Assembly: GCA_013054445.1 (NCBI GenBank) | Contig: JAAMPI010000094.1 | Span: 1 to 64,000, forward strand | Direction of reading: 5' to 3' | Length of the DNA stretch: 64,000 nt | Source: Cudoniella acicularis | Lineage: Eukaryota > Ascomycota > Leotiomycetes > Helotiales > Helotiaceae | Part shown: one piece after another, positions 1-11,130 of the stretch | Layout of the letters: the number at the start of each line of letters is the position of its first letter | Numbering within the stretch: position 1 is the first letter of the stretch | Made by a program: the position numbers and the translations under genes | Notes under the pieces: model-generated | What the model saw: the letters and a program-made list of their open reading frames with translations, nothing else | Told to the model about the DNA's origin: nothing | Database searches by the model: none

Positions 1-418
1 AAAAGTACCCCTGCCAGCAGACCCACAATTACAATTATTTAGGGGGGGGAGAGAGTATATACTCTCTGCATCTGTGGGTTGCTCACATCTCACAGACGGC
101 AAACCGCCTAACTTACCCGGCCAGGCACCTAGCGTGTGGAGAAATGCCAGCCATCCATTTAGCGGCTCGGCCGCGCAGTCCAAACATAGCCGCGGAGCCA
201 ACACGCACCTCCCGCATCGAACATACTACTACCTCGAAGAGCGGGAAGAACGATTATAAGATTCAGACACAAAAGGTTCTAAATTCCATACAAAAGGGCA
301 CTTTCATAGCAGATAGAATTGAAGCACAACGCTAAAAAATCCAGCAACTCATTTTTTGCTAATCGGCTACAACTCGGTGCTGGACTAGTACTGTACATAC
401 AACTCGTCTTCTTTTATA
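1..418. other. 5' flanking region, no gene seen
   Basis: There is no convincing coding frame. A short purine-rich run with a G tract lies near base 45-53. Two overlapping short open frames have no recognisable content. The last 60 bases are the immediate upstream region of the first gene. Confidence 0.5.
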
Positions 419-1019
419 ATGCCTTCAAATAAAGACCGCCTATATGTTGTCCTTTACGCCCGTGGAGGTTTGGCCAAGATGCCTGGAAAAGAAGACACGT
501 AAGTTAACCACCCAGGCGGTATGTTCTTTGCACAACACTAACGCTTCGTTTATGGGCAGGTACCACTGGGCATTGATCGTTGGGCCCAAGGACGAAGAAG
601 AGGGTGGCCACGGTATGCGATATCATGCCAAGGAGCGAATGATCGCGGCAGGTCAGTCGGAATGGTTCTTTGATGAGCGCGAGACCACTCTAGAGGCGAC
701 GAGCATGTTACTCGTGCGGATTACCGTTGCCAAGGTCAAAAAGATGGATCAGCTTGTTAACACACTTCGAAGCGTGCCCATCAAGCAAGGCGAACCGGGA
801 TGGAATTGTGTAATCTGGGTCAAGGAAGCACTCCAAGCACTCCAAACTGATGGGAAGGCTCTTGGTACTAGCGACATTGAGTGGCAGAAGGTTCGGGATG
901 CAGCTATGCGGTATGTCCAGGAGAAGAAGGACGAACATCGTTTTGATGGAAAAGGCGATTTCAACATGAAATGGGCGGCGACATACAGTCTGTTGGAGGG
1001 CAAAGAGACCACCCCCTGA
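419..1019 (+). CDS. DUF6914-like conserved fungal protein
   Basis: This is a two-exon gene: 419-498, intron 499-559 (GTAAGT donor, CAG acceptor), and 560-1019, giving 179 residues. The join makes the continuous segment KEDTYHWALIVGPK, whereas reading through the intron destroys it, so I start at 419 and not at the in-frame ATG inside the intron-retaining frame. The protein opens MPSNKDRLYVVLYARGG and later has WNCVIWVKEALQAL. I associate this N-terminus and the YHWALIVGPK block with the fungal DUF6914 family, whose function is unknown. There is no signal peptide or membrane segment, so it is probably cytosolic. It converges with the next gene, with about 110 bases between the stop codons. The exon structure is firm; the family name is moderately sure. 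Confidence 0.8.
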
Positions 1020-1130
1020 GCAGCATCTCAACTGGCGCACGCTTTTGGCTTGGTTTTATCTTATGTTCTGGTTTCTAGAGCTAATACCCATCCGTCCCAA
1101 GATAGAGTTATGAAGTCTTGTGAAGTAGTG

Positions 1131-2012
1131 TCAAGTATCTCCGAAGTACTTTTGCCGAATGGTTTCCATTTCCAACGCCTCAGGGATTGGTTCCAAGAAC
1201 TTAGGAATTTCTTCACGCCAGAAATAATTTCTCGGATTGACTTGTGATGCCGATGTATACTCCCAATACGATGGATACCAGCCCGCAGTCTCCCAGTCAA
1301 TGATTCCAACAACCTCATCTCCACGTATTAGGATATTTAGGCTGCTCAGATCCCCATGTGTAAAAACTGGCCCTGGCCATGGCCTGTCTTGCAACTCAAT
1401 GAGCCTGCTCACTTCGGGGTAATGATCCGGATGCGCATCGAATCCGCCTCGCAGATACCTGTGGAAATCGTCTATGCTTTCGAATGGGCCGTGGCATAAA
1501 GTTTTCCCGGGAATTCGACAATCCCACAACTGACCACCATCGACATTCGAGACCCCTTGTCCTTCGGGAGGCTGTATCTTCCTCATCTCTTCAATCAATC
1601 CTTTGAGTTGTGCCAGTAATTTGGCTTTCGATTCGTCGCTCCTGTTCACCCAACCTTGTCCCATCATCTCTCCATTTATTCTCTCCATTGCAATGTATGT
1701 CCACCCCTTTCGCGTAAAAGTACAATGAACTTTGGGTACCGGAATTGATGTGTGTTGCGCGATGAACTGCATAGTCGAAGCTTCAGGGAGATGCCTGAGG
1801 GGGCCATACTTGATACAAAGCTTGTCAGACACAAAAATTACAGTGCCATGATGTGGACGAATGCGCTTGAGAAGCTTGATAGCAGCGAGGACAAGGAAGC
1901 GACGGAAACGCGTGCTCTTGATGAGTTTTGTCTCCGTCGGTCTTATGGCGGGAGATTTAGCTTCTAGGGTTTCTTGCCCTTGAGATTTCTCCGTGTCATC
2001 GTGAGTGAACAT
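1131..2012 (-). CDS. Aminoglycoside-phosphotransferase/choline-kinase-like protein
   Basis: A single-exon gene of 293 residues. The C-terminal half carries the APH-family catalytic loop: HGDLSSLNILI around residue 219 (catalytic Asp plus Asn) followed by GIIDWETAGWYP (metal-binding Asp). Upstream, VPKVHCTFTRKGWTYIAMERI matches the hinge between the kinase lobes. Members typically phosphorylate small molecules, but in fungi most are uncharacterised and no substrate can be assigned. A basic stretch (RFRRFLVLAAIKLLKRIR) lies before the kinase fold. The start at 2012 is the first Met in frame. It is intact and convergent with the DUF6914-like gene. I am very confident of the fold and have no information on substrate. 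Confidence 0.85.
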   Translation of the reverse strand: MFTHDDTEKSQGQETLEAKSPAIRPTETKLIKSTRFRRFLVLAAIKLLKRIRPHHGTVIFVSDKLCIKYGPLRHLPEASTMQFIAQHTSIPVPKVHCTFTRKGWTYIAMERINGEMMGQGWVNRSDESKAKLLAQLKGLIEEMRKIQPPEGQGVSNVDGGQLWDCRIPGKTLCHGPFESIDDFHRYLRGGFDAHPDHYPEVSRLIELQDRPWPGPVFTHGDLSSLNILIRGDEVVGIIDWETAGWYPSYWEYTSASQVNPRNYFWREEIPKFLEPIPEALEMETIRQKYFGDT

Positions 2013-2858
2013 TTCGGAGGTTTGGTAGTAGTCGTAGTCATACTGAGCGGATGGATTTGTTGAATTCTTGAGATGCTTCAGAAGCGTCTGGGAAGTGCCT
2101 CTATTAGCGCGCGTGATGCTGACTAAGAAATTTCACGAGCACCGAGCATGCGTATTGCTGAGCATTGCTGTGAACATTCAAGAATACTTCAGTGTCTATT
2201 GGCATGCTCAAAAGTACGCAGTTATGTCTGCCCATACCCATCTCTTACTCGAGATTTTTGTAGCATTGTCATCACTCAACTTCAACTCAAAATCCTGTGT
2301 TCTTATCAACAACATCAAACACTTTCGCATTAATAGCTTAGGACAAGTGACTGAGCCAATACTCGTCTCTTCCTGATCTCCCATAATGTATTTGATTTCT
2401 TTGTGGTCTTAGATCTCACAAGTATACGACTTGGCGACTTAGCATTTTTTGTTCATAGTATTCGTTCCCATCCTATCGCGTTATCTTGAACGTTTGACTA
2501 AATATCGCAATTGGACGCCTATCTAATCCGTATCCTCCTTTATCGTGTTTTCTTTCTTTTGCTTTCCAACTCTGCGACAAGAAAGCTGCAAACCTACTGC
2601 GGGGGAAGTTTCCGGCAGCTCAAAGCGGGTTATTGACTCAGAATAAGCCATCATGATCAGATAATGGCTCATGTGGCTTACAAAATCGAGACCCATGAGC
2701 TGGTCATGTAGATAATTCAACGTCATATCACCGCAGTTGTGTTCATTCCCGTTTTCTTCAGCCAAAGCGCAAAAGACCGATCGTCTATTCCCATATAATC
2801 AAGATCCACTATTCCCCTCCACCTCAAATCCAGCATTTTAAGCTCCCAAACCAAAAAC
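2013..2858. other. Intergenic, no supported gene
   Basis: Upstream region of the kinase-like gene and of the broken small gene at 2859. An 80-codon minus frame at 2523-2765 has no recognisable motif and no splice-linked partner, so I do not call it. Confidence 0.5.
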
Positions 2859-3107
2859 ATGTCGTAATAGGATCCCGAGGAACCTCCTCCAGCCTACCAA
2901 CCTAGCGGAAAACAACCAGAGTACGCTCTGCCAGTTCCTCAAACGAACAATCACGATACCAATGTCAATATTCCCCCACAGCAGACGACGATCATATATC
3001 CTGAGAACAATACTCAAGAGCGGGCGCATTTGGATGCGAGCTGTACTATGGGTCTTTATTTGGGATGTATGTGTGCAATTTATTGCTGTTGGTGTGTGGT
3101 GATGTGA
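2859..3107 (+). pseudogene. Small PPxY/Cys-rich-tail protein broken by tandem stops
   Basis: ATG TCG at 2859 is followed directly by TAA TAG (2865-2870). An uninterrupted frame then runs to TGA at 3105-3107. The frame encodes DPEEPPPAYQPSGKQPEY (a proline-rich stretch with a PPAY motif) and ends in a hydrophobic Cys-rich tail, GLYLGCMCAIYCWCVVM. The layout (acidic/proline-rich head, then a short cysteine-rich membrane-like tail) resembles small fungal CYSTM-like membrane proteins. If the two stops were once CAA CAG, the start would read MSQQDPEE. That is an inference. It would be about 82 residues when intact. Alternatively translation could begin elsewhere, but no in-frame Met lies between the stops and residue 64. 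Confidence 0.5.
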
Positions 3108-3413
3108 TGCAGACTGCATTGACTGTGGATTTGAGGAATTAGGGAGCGAGTCTGGCAAACGAGGGGTTTGAAGGATGTTCGAAGCCAAAATATTTTCGGG
3201 GTTAAATTGTAGCTAGGGAATGTGGTTTGGGATATATCATATAGGTGATTGCAAGGAATGGGCTTGAAGGAGTTTGACTTGAGCATATGGAAATGGAAGA
3301 AAGGTTCTGCTTCGTGGATGCGGCTTGGGCTTTCATGAATATACCTTGGGAAAAGGAATGCTTGGATGTAAGGGTTTTAAATATCTCCGACATATTTCTC
3401 CGACTAATATATA

Positions 3414-4818
3414 TCAAAAGTGGAAATGCGTTTCCTGTTTGATGGATACATTAATTTGAATATCTGGCTGCCTTGGCCCCGCCAGTGCTGCCCGGCCCAA
3501 CTTCGCCATTCGGGTATGCACCACTCCTACAGTCATCGAGCTTCCAACTAGAAAATCCATTATCCTGTGACCGTCCAGGGAGGTGCTGATAAGTTGTAAA
3601 GAGGGCTTCGCCGCGTCTAGAACGGTGATGTCATGGTGGGGAGCAGTTGCATTCATCGATCGAAGCTTTGCCTTGGTGATATTAGCAGAAGTAGAGTTCT
3701 TCGCCTTCAGAGACGTACTCGGATAACACCGCCATTCGATCCTGGTACATCGTCGAGAGATTCCCAATTGCCCAGTGTAATATCAATAAATGGCATCGCT
3801 TCTTGTATGGTGTTTGTCCATACAGTATATATATCTCTCGCCTCTTCCCAGGTCATAGTATACCTCAGGCATAGCACCCATCATCCTCGTCACTGTCATT
3901 TCAGAAATAACCATCACGTCGGCAGCGAGAAGCTGGAGTCTTGGCTTGATCTCTGAGACGCATGCTTGGGACCAGAACCCACGAGCAGGATTCCTCCTAC
4001 TTATCGTGAGTTTGTTAAACTCATCAACGGAAGCTGCACTTGGTGCTGAGAGGAGGGAGTAGAAAGGCTGAGCCAAGGAGGCACCAAGAGCGATCCTTTC
4101 ATCTAGTGGAAATAGATGGCATTGTGTCGTGCGGAAAAGATTCATCACAAGTATCTGCGATGTTGGTAGGTGGGTGGGGCTTTCTCCAGATGCGACAGCA
4201 TGAAAGTAGTTGAAATCATGATCGTGAGTCGGTTTGAGCAAGACATCAGGCATCACCTGGTTGCACTCAGATGTGCCATAGGATGGAGGTAAAGAAGCTT
4301 CCGCTGCGGCGAGGGGGAATAGCAAAACGGGGTCATTATTTTTTGGCGGGGTGCAGAGTATGAAGCTGTTGATCCGGTGCTTGAAGCTGAAAACTGTTGA
4401 CTTTGAAGCCCTTTCCTTTGCGCACCGATTCCCATTTTGCCCGCATGAGTTGAGAATTAGTAGAGGATATTACAAAACCGCTGGTAAATTCACGACACAC
4501 ATCAATGAGCAGGACAGCGCACTTGCACTCTCAAGAACGGAGCCAATCAGCATTACAGCTTACAATGGCTGCATGAGCAAACGCCATCTCATCTCCTGGC
4601 GCTTGGTAACAAATATAGACTCGATTCAGACGGACCGTGGAGGAAAGAAGCAAGTTCAATTGGGGTTGTTTTAGATTCTGCGAACCATTCTTTTGCACTT
4701 CAAGAGCTGAAGATGACATGCTCGACATCGCATTGGAGGTATTCCGCATCAACCAGCACCATTTGAGAATTGAGACGACTTGATACACGGAACGCTTGAG
4801 CACGTTCTTGAAATTCAA
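3414..4818 (-). pseudogene. Unrecognised gene, decayed
   Basis: Long minus-strand coding-like frames line up end to end. From 4818 the frame runs to a TGA just after a WLRS peptide (~4531). It continues in the same frame past that stop (REFTSGFVISSTN, RAKWESVRKGKGF) and needs a one-base shift in an A run near 4340. It then stays open over about 180 codons (PLDERIALGASLAQPFYSLL, NPARGFWSQACVSEIKPR) to a stop just below 3783. Another block in the same frame runs 3767-3414. No known domain could be identified. It sits head to head with the DUF7932-like relic at 5480, with about 660 bases between them. The open blocks and amino-acid composition argue for a former gene; the exact exon structure is unknown. 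Confidence 0.45.
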
Positions 4819-5479
4819 AAGAAATCGAAGAAAAGATTTTGGCTCATCTGACGTTGAAATAGGTAAGGTTAAGCGAGGTGCTGAGTCACTAGTCTTTGCC
4901 TCCGGCCAGAGGCTATTTCGTCTACGAGAGACGCGCTTTCATTCTCAAAAACATCTAATATCATTTTCCACAACGCTCCCCTATCTCCTTATCAAGCATC
5001 AAGTTAGGCTCCTCACAAGGCGTCTGACGCCTTGAAGGGCAAAAATCAAGGTTCACATCTCCTCAAACCGCGAGGAAAAGCACAAACACTCTGCCGGGAT
5101 GGCAAGTGCCGGACGCGCCCTTGAAATGAGCAGAATCAAGCAATCATTAAGCCACAATAATGCTCGAGACATCGATATGAAGCCATATGAGGAACATCGC
5201 GTTCAATTCGCTTTTTTCCGATGGCTTGGGCAAATGATAGTCTGTTCAGACTTTTAGTGAGGCTCAACCAGACGGCAAAAGAGCACAACCTCAAGTCATT
5301 AGACCTCTTAAATGAAGTTTTGGGTTAAGATACCTTTGACAAAACTTGGTTCAGATTCTACATTTTTCTTCTAGTAATGGCTCTGGGGTTCTCCAGGTTG
5401 CTGTTTGTTCTTGATCCGTTCGGGCATACTTTGGGAAACAATATATTTCTGGGTTTTGCGCTCATGGAAGCAACAAAAG
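4819..5479. other. Divergent intergenic region with a hairpin
   Basis: This is the shared upstream region of two decayed, divergently oriented genes. A perfect 8-base inverted repeat with a 3-base loop occurs at 5016-5034 (CAAGGCGT-CTG-ACGCCTTG). No coding frame is supported. Confidence 0.4.
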
Positions 5480-8400
5480 ATGGCTGTACCCCGAGAAAAG
5501 ATTTTAATCTCAGCAGCTGGAAAAGATGGTGACCATGCTCGTCAGTATTTCGGGCCTCGGGGCCATGTTGGTGAGTCTTCTATGACCACATCGCGAAGCT
5601 GAATGCGATACTAATCGAAGCCCACAGCGCAATTTGGAAGAGTTGGAGCTAATGGTCTATCCGCAACTGCCCCGAGTGCAGGAACAAATGGAAGTGATAT
5701 ATCTGTTCAGTTGAGGTACTCCACGGATAATTCGGCACTTCTCGTCGAAGGCACAAAGGCATGGCAGGGGCCACCCGGTGGTCAAACCCGATGGCTTGTT
5801 CAAGATAACCAAGTGTTGCTCTTGAACGTCAGAGGGGGTGATGGCGGCAAAGGTGGAGATGGACAGGATGGGCAATAAGGAGGGCAAGGTGCGAGAGGTC
5901 ACGACGCGACCAAACATCGAGACGTAGAGGTAATGCATTCGTGACTCTCTTCGCAATAATTTCCTCAAATTGACCTACATCTCCAAATCACAAATCTTTG
6001 AAATCGAAACACGGTTCCTGGGTTTCTCCATTATTTTTGGAATCTTGTCACCAGGAAACTTTTCTTGAAGTCATTTTCGATTCTGAAAATATTCTCGTGA
6101 CATCCCTGCATGCTATTCCTTGTTGACATCGGTGGTACCGATCAGTAAAGTAACTACGCTGATGGTGTTTAGGATGGCTACGAGGGAGCTCGAGGCGGCA
6201 AGTAAATATTGATTCATTACCGGTTAGCATTTATTAGGCTTACGAACTGGCTAGTGGCGGTTACGGTTCCAACGGTGCTAATGGGGGCAACGCTGGAAAG
6301 GTTTTAATCGCGATTAACGAGGACGACTTGGACTTTCTCTTGCCTGTTTACTGGGATATCAGGGGCGGAAAAGGTGGTCAAAGTAGTTCTCACGAAGACC
6401 CGGGTGACGGTGGACTTGGAGGTGACCCAGGAGATGGTATTGAATGGTAAGCTGATTTAAGGTATTTTATTTTTCGTTACTGATTTTTTACAGGACTGAA
6501 CATCATCAAAAGGGGACTATCGTGCATAGAAAGTCGACGGGACGACGAGGTCCTGTCGGTCCCCCTACAGCTCGTCCTTCTACCTATCTACAGAGTGGAA
6601 TGGGAGGAGCCCAGGGGTCTAGTCAAATTACTGTGCTGAGAAATGATGGAACACAGGCGACTTACCCGAACCGATATGAGCTGACGGTGGTCTCTTTTGA
6701 TGTAGTTGACGAAAACAATGATGGCATCAATGAACCAGGGGAGCATCTTTGTGTCAAAAATATCCGTATCCAAAACACAGGTAAGAAACTCCATATTTAG
6801 ACGGATGCTGGTGATAACAAAATCAGGTGGCATGCCCTCGCCGAAAAATCATGCCATCCGAGTTCTCATCCATGGTACCCATTGGCTGGATCCCATAGCA
6901 ACCGAGCCCGTATACCTTCCCAAGAACATACAAGTTGATGAGATTGTGGAAGTACCTGGTATTCTAAGAGCTTTCATAATGCAAGAGCGAGTCCCAAGAG
7001 CGCCAGGACAAATTTTCTCTGCCATAGATGAAGTGCAACTTATCGCAACTATGCCCCGTATCAACAGAACCATCCCTGAGTTTAAAGGCAGCACTAAGAT
7101 TGATATACGATACCCTTTACAGCTAAGCCCTCCAAAATATCTGGATTGTATAGCTCCCGGAGATCACATAACCTTTTCATGGACAGTAAGTTAGTTTGCC
7201 TTTCTGGAAGCTTATCTGACATCTTCAGTTAAACATTTCCCGAAAATCTTATGGAATCAAGGGCGAGCTTGATAGAAGTTCTGAAACAATCGTCAAAGAC
7301 CCGGGTCACTTATTTAGTTTCATTGAGGCCGAGGCAGCCAATGCCCACGAGATAGTCGATCCACTCGAAGTTCTTGATCCTAGCTCGGAAGTCGATATAT
7401 CACAAACTTTCAAGGTCTCTAATATGGCTTTTCTTTACAGCATGGACTTCTTACGTTGGAACTGCTTCTCTCTGAACCAGGAAAGGACCCTAACCGATTT
7501 TCGGATCTTGGTGCCCATGAGCTGAACGGCTAGTCAACACGGGCGACGATAGGTTACCCGATGTAGATGCAGATCTCTGGAGTCTACTCCTACAACCCTC
7601 ATTCGGCATTTTTACTCGTTGTTAATTCTCAGACGCCAAACTCAACCATTCATCAAATAATTCGGTTTGTGAGAAACGAATTACATCTTGCCCTTGACAT
7701 TTTCAATCTCAGCGTTGGTGGGTCCTTTAATGATCCCACAACAGGAAGAAATGTTCTGCAAAATTATCCTGGCAAGAGCATCATATTTGGCAACAAGTTC
7801 TCGTACTTCAACATGGGCACAAGCTCAGCACTTGAACTTTTAGACCCATACCTAGCATGTCAGCTCGCTGTCCTTGGAACGAATTTTCACTTCGCAGGAG
7901 CGACCGAGAATCTCGATTCCATGAGGAAATGGACCGCCATGGCTACATTCCCAATTTATGCATATAGCCCTCAATCTTTGTCCCAAGAATCGGTACGGGC
8001 CGAATCACTCAAGGCACTTACAGAAACATTGCAAACTCAAGGTGCGGTAAAGATGCCGACTACCCTTCCGGTTCATTCCATACCTTCTCAACCAGGACTT
8101 TTCGGTTGCGTCAGCACACCAAATTCTGAACTAGAATCAGATGCCCAGACAGCTGCAGAACAACTGCAGAAGCAGTTTCTACTGCGTTGATTTGCTGTGA
8201 CTGGAGATAAATCTTCTCGAACACCTGATATACCGGGAACGTTGGTTATCCGCGAAGGTTTTTCAAAATCAACACGAATTACCGCTTCAGTGATACCATA
8301 TTTGGCGAATAATGAAGATCTTCCTGACTATCAGAAGTTCATGATTCTCTCAAGTCTCCCATTCCAGGTCCGATCTCGAATGTTTTGGAATATGGCTGGT

Positions 8401-9346
8401 GCCCTTGATGTGGGGGGTATTATGTCGACGGTAGTTCTCAGAGGGAAGGCGCTGGATTCGTTCAAGCCCGTAGTGATAGTGTCAACTCAGGAAATTAAAG
8501 CTATCAGCGAACAGGTAAGCCCAACTTTGTGGGAAACACATCTTTTCTGACACGAGCTAGATTTATTAACTCATTTGTCTCTCTGTTGAATATGACCTTA
8601 GCCGCGAAATTGGGAATTACACCCACTCCGCGCCCTTCATGGAATTCATTCCCGCTCAACATATACCTGCACAACTCCCTCTACTCAGCCAATTTTTTGA
8701 CATGGAGTCTCCGCCCGAAGAGATCACTACCAACTAGCGTACTGAATTTATTATTCAAACACTTAGCATTATCCAAGGTTCTCTTTTATCCTTCGCAGCC
8801 AGCGAAACCTTTGGTGGATGGTTCTCTGTATCTCGAAATTCACGTCTAAAGAAGCAAGTTGATATTCGCACCAATGACTTCCTCTCAAGGAGATTCGCAC
8901 CAGACGTTGTAGCATATCTGACATTGGAAGCTGGGAGGGATGCACAAGCGACGTTGAAACTCATAAAGAGTATCCCTGGTGCGGAGAGCATGAAGAGTGT
9001 ATCTATAGTTAGGCTGGCGACGGCTGTGCAACCCAGCAATGCCAGATTCGAGGACTTGACGGACATTAATGCCAGCTCCGTGAAGTGGTCGAGAGTAGTT
9101 GTTGATGCCAAAGTTATTGAGTATACTGGGTTTTTGTTCAGGATTCAGAATCAAGAGGTGTGCAGTAGGGAGATATTGGGAGGTATGGTTACGAAGATTG
9201 AACCAGATTCGCAAGCGTAAGCTATGGTAGATAATGTAGTGACTAAGATCGAGCTGGAATCGCAACCGGTGGATAACATGGTAACGATGATCGAGCAAGA
9301 TTCGCAGCCGGAACCCGTGGTGATTGCTTATGAGATGAGTGCTTGA
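5480..9346 (+). pseudogene. DUF7932-like glycine-rich protein, heavily decayed
   Basis: Multi-exon relic. It starts at MAVPREKILISAAGKDG (5480) and splices at GTGAGT/CCACAG into AQFGRVGANG. Glycine-rich collagen-like segments follow (VRGGDGGKGGDGQDGQ, IRGGKGGQ). After that come long globular segments, including RYELTVVSFDVVDENNDG at ~6680, FGNKFSYFNMGTSSALELLDP at ~7790, and LSFAASETFGGWFSVSRN at ~8795. Order and style match the large fungal proteins I know as DUF7932, whose function is unknown. Frame-consistent stops interrupt it at 5876 (TAA), 7531 and 7564 (TAG), 8188 (TGA), 8567 (TAA), 8735 (TAG) and 9218 (TAA). From 8561 to 9346 the reading frame is otherwise unbroken. The C-terminus has imperfect repeats around MVTKIE-DSQP. 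It cannot make the full protein. Confidence 0.65.
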
Positions 9347-11037
9347 TCGGGGTTTTATGAAAGTTATTTTATGGTTGAACATGAAGATCTATTGTTAGAT
9401 TCGAAATTCGTATTTCATAAGCCTTTTTCGGGGGATCGTGAAGTCTGACACGAGTCATTGGCATACATTTTCCTTGCTGGGAATATCTCCTGTACACCTA
9501 TCGTATTATAATACCAACCGCAAACGGCGCACATTTTTCATTTACCAGTTGCAGCTCAAGCCTTTCGTGCATGTATGATACACGCCAAATGTCACTTGAG
9601 CTAATTTAATGCCTGAAATGCGACTTCAGCGCATCCAAAATGCTAGCCAGGTGGTCTATAAGCATTAATATACTTTAATTACTCACAGCGACTGAGGTAT
9701 TTAGCTTTAAAGGTACTCATTTGGAGTTTCACCCGAAAGAGCCTTTCTGTAAACCTTTCTCATTATTGCAATACCCGCGAAACAAATACATTATATAAAG
9801 TGGCTTAAAGAAGAGTACTTCGGGTATTGATATCTTTTCAAGTATCATTTGAGGTATTTGCCATATGCATTTTACCACTCACAGCCTCACGCAGCTGTCT
9901 ATGTCTTAAGGTTCAAGTTCGCAAGACGAGAAACGCATGGACTGGGAAATGTTAATATCTCAACTACTGTGGGATATTCAACCTCCTACATGCAAATTGG
10001 TGGAGGGCTGCGTCTATTAATCGCGAGAATGGAATCTGTAGGTGACAAGATAGACTCTAAGGAAACAAATTTTTGAGCGGTGAAATAAGTATTAGTTATT
10101 GCTATTTACAACCAGCGATGAACCTCAGTTTTAATTTATAATTTGCATTTAGGGAAGTGTGCAATAAGCGAATTCTCATCCATACCTTTTTTGTGATCAT
10201 ATTCTTTCAATTATTTCGCGCATAGTGGAGACAAGCCGCCTAAAAACACTCCAAATTATTTAACTAAGCATTGGCAACATGACAAGTTAAAATAAAGAAT
10301 TTAAGTGCTTTCATCCGTTCCTTTAAAAACACATCATATTAATAGAGTATTTATTCCCCGAACTTCTTGTGTGGTCATGAGTTACTTTGCGGAAGGAACT
10401 CCGATTCCCGCGATTTAAATCCTCGACACAGTAGATCAAAACAGGAAAGCCTCGATTAAATACACTCCTCCTTTCTCTTTCTAAGCTGCGAACTACCTTT
10501 CAGAGCTTGTCCTTTCCTCAGTACAGCTCACCGTTGAACTGATTGTTTGACCATGCCACGTGACTCTCACACAAAATACGAGCCCAATGCGCTTCATTTT
10601 ATTAGTTAAACCATATTGTAGTAATTAGGCCTCACTATTTTAACTTACCTTTCAATCAATTGTGCACGCCGTCTGAATTTAGGTGGTCCTTTTGGCATGC
10701 CTATCCTTTCGACAACGCAGGTGACTGCACCACAAGATTGTTAAGGAACACTTGAAAAAACAATTAAATAGCCACCAATTCAAACAACACCAAATTACAT
10801 AGGAGATAGAAAAATACAGTTTTAAATGCATGTTGTACCCGGTAAGAGTGTCGTGCAAAATTACAGTGTTCATTCTTTGAAGTGTTATGGGTGACTCAGT
10901 GAATCCGTTATTAGACTAGTAAAAGATATTACACGACCAACCAATCAATAGAAAATTACAAAAAGTGAAACAAAAGGATAGGAAAAAATATCAAAGCTTG
11001 CAAATTTTTTAAAATGCAATTTAAATAAGCAAAAACG
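9347..11037. other. AT-rich gene desert (left part)
   Basis: About 1.7 kb of AT-rich sequence with no frame above 75 codons that reads like protein. No transposon terminal repeats or transposase motifs were seen. Confidence 0.6.
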
Positions 11038-11130
11038 TAGCTGTGCCCTGTTTCGATCAGGGGACCTTCGGGTTTCTTTAATCATATATTGATATATGAG
11101 CCCGACGCGCTTCCTCTGCGCTACACAGCT
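11038..11130 (-). tRNA. Initiator tRNA-Met (CAU) with a 21-base intron
   Basis: Read on the minus strand, the acceptor stem AGCTGTG pairs perfectly with CACAGCT. The D arm has GCGCAGAGGAAGCGC. The anticodon stem is GGG...CCC, with CAT in the loop. The T arm is CCCTG-ATCGAAA-CAGGG, again perfectly paired; the A-rich T loop (ATCGAAA) and the A at the 5' end are hallmarks of eukaryotic initiator tRNA. A 21-base AT-rich insert follows the base after the anticodon, the canonical position for tRNA introns. Removing it leaves 72 bases. The acceptor and T-arm pairs contain A-U pairs where I expect G-C in related fungi, but pairing is kept, so the gene is probably functional. It is alone in an AT-rich desert. 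Confidence 0.88.
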
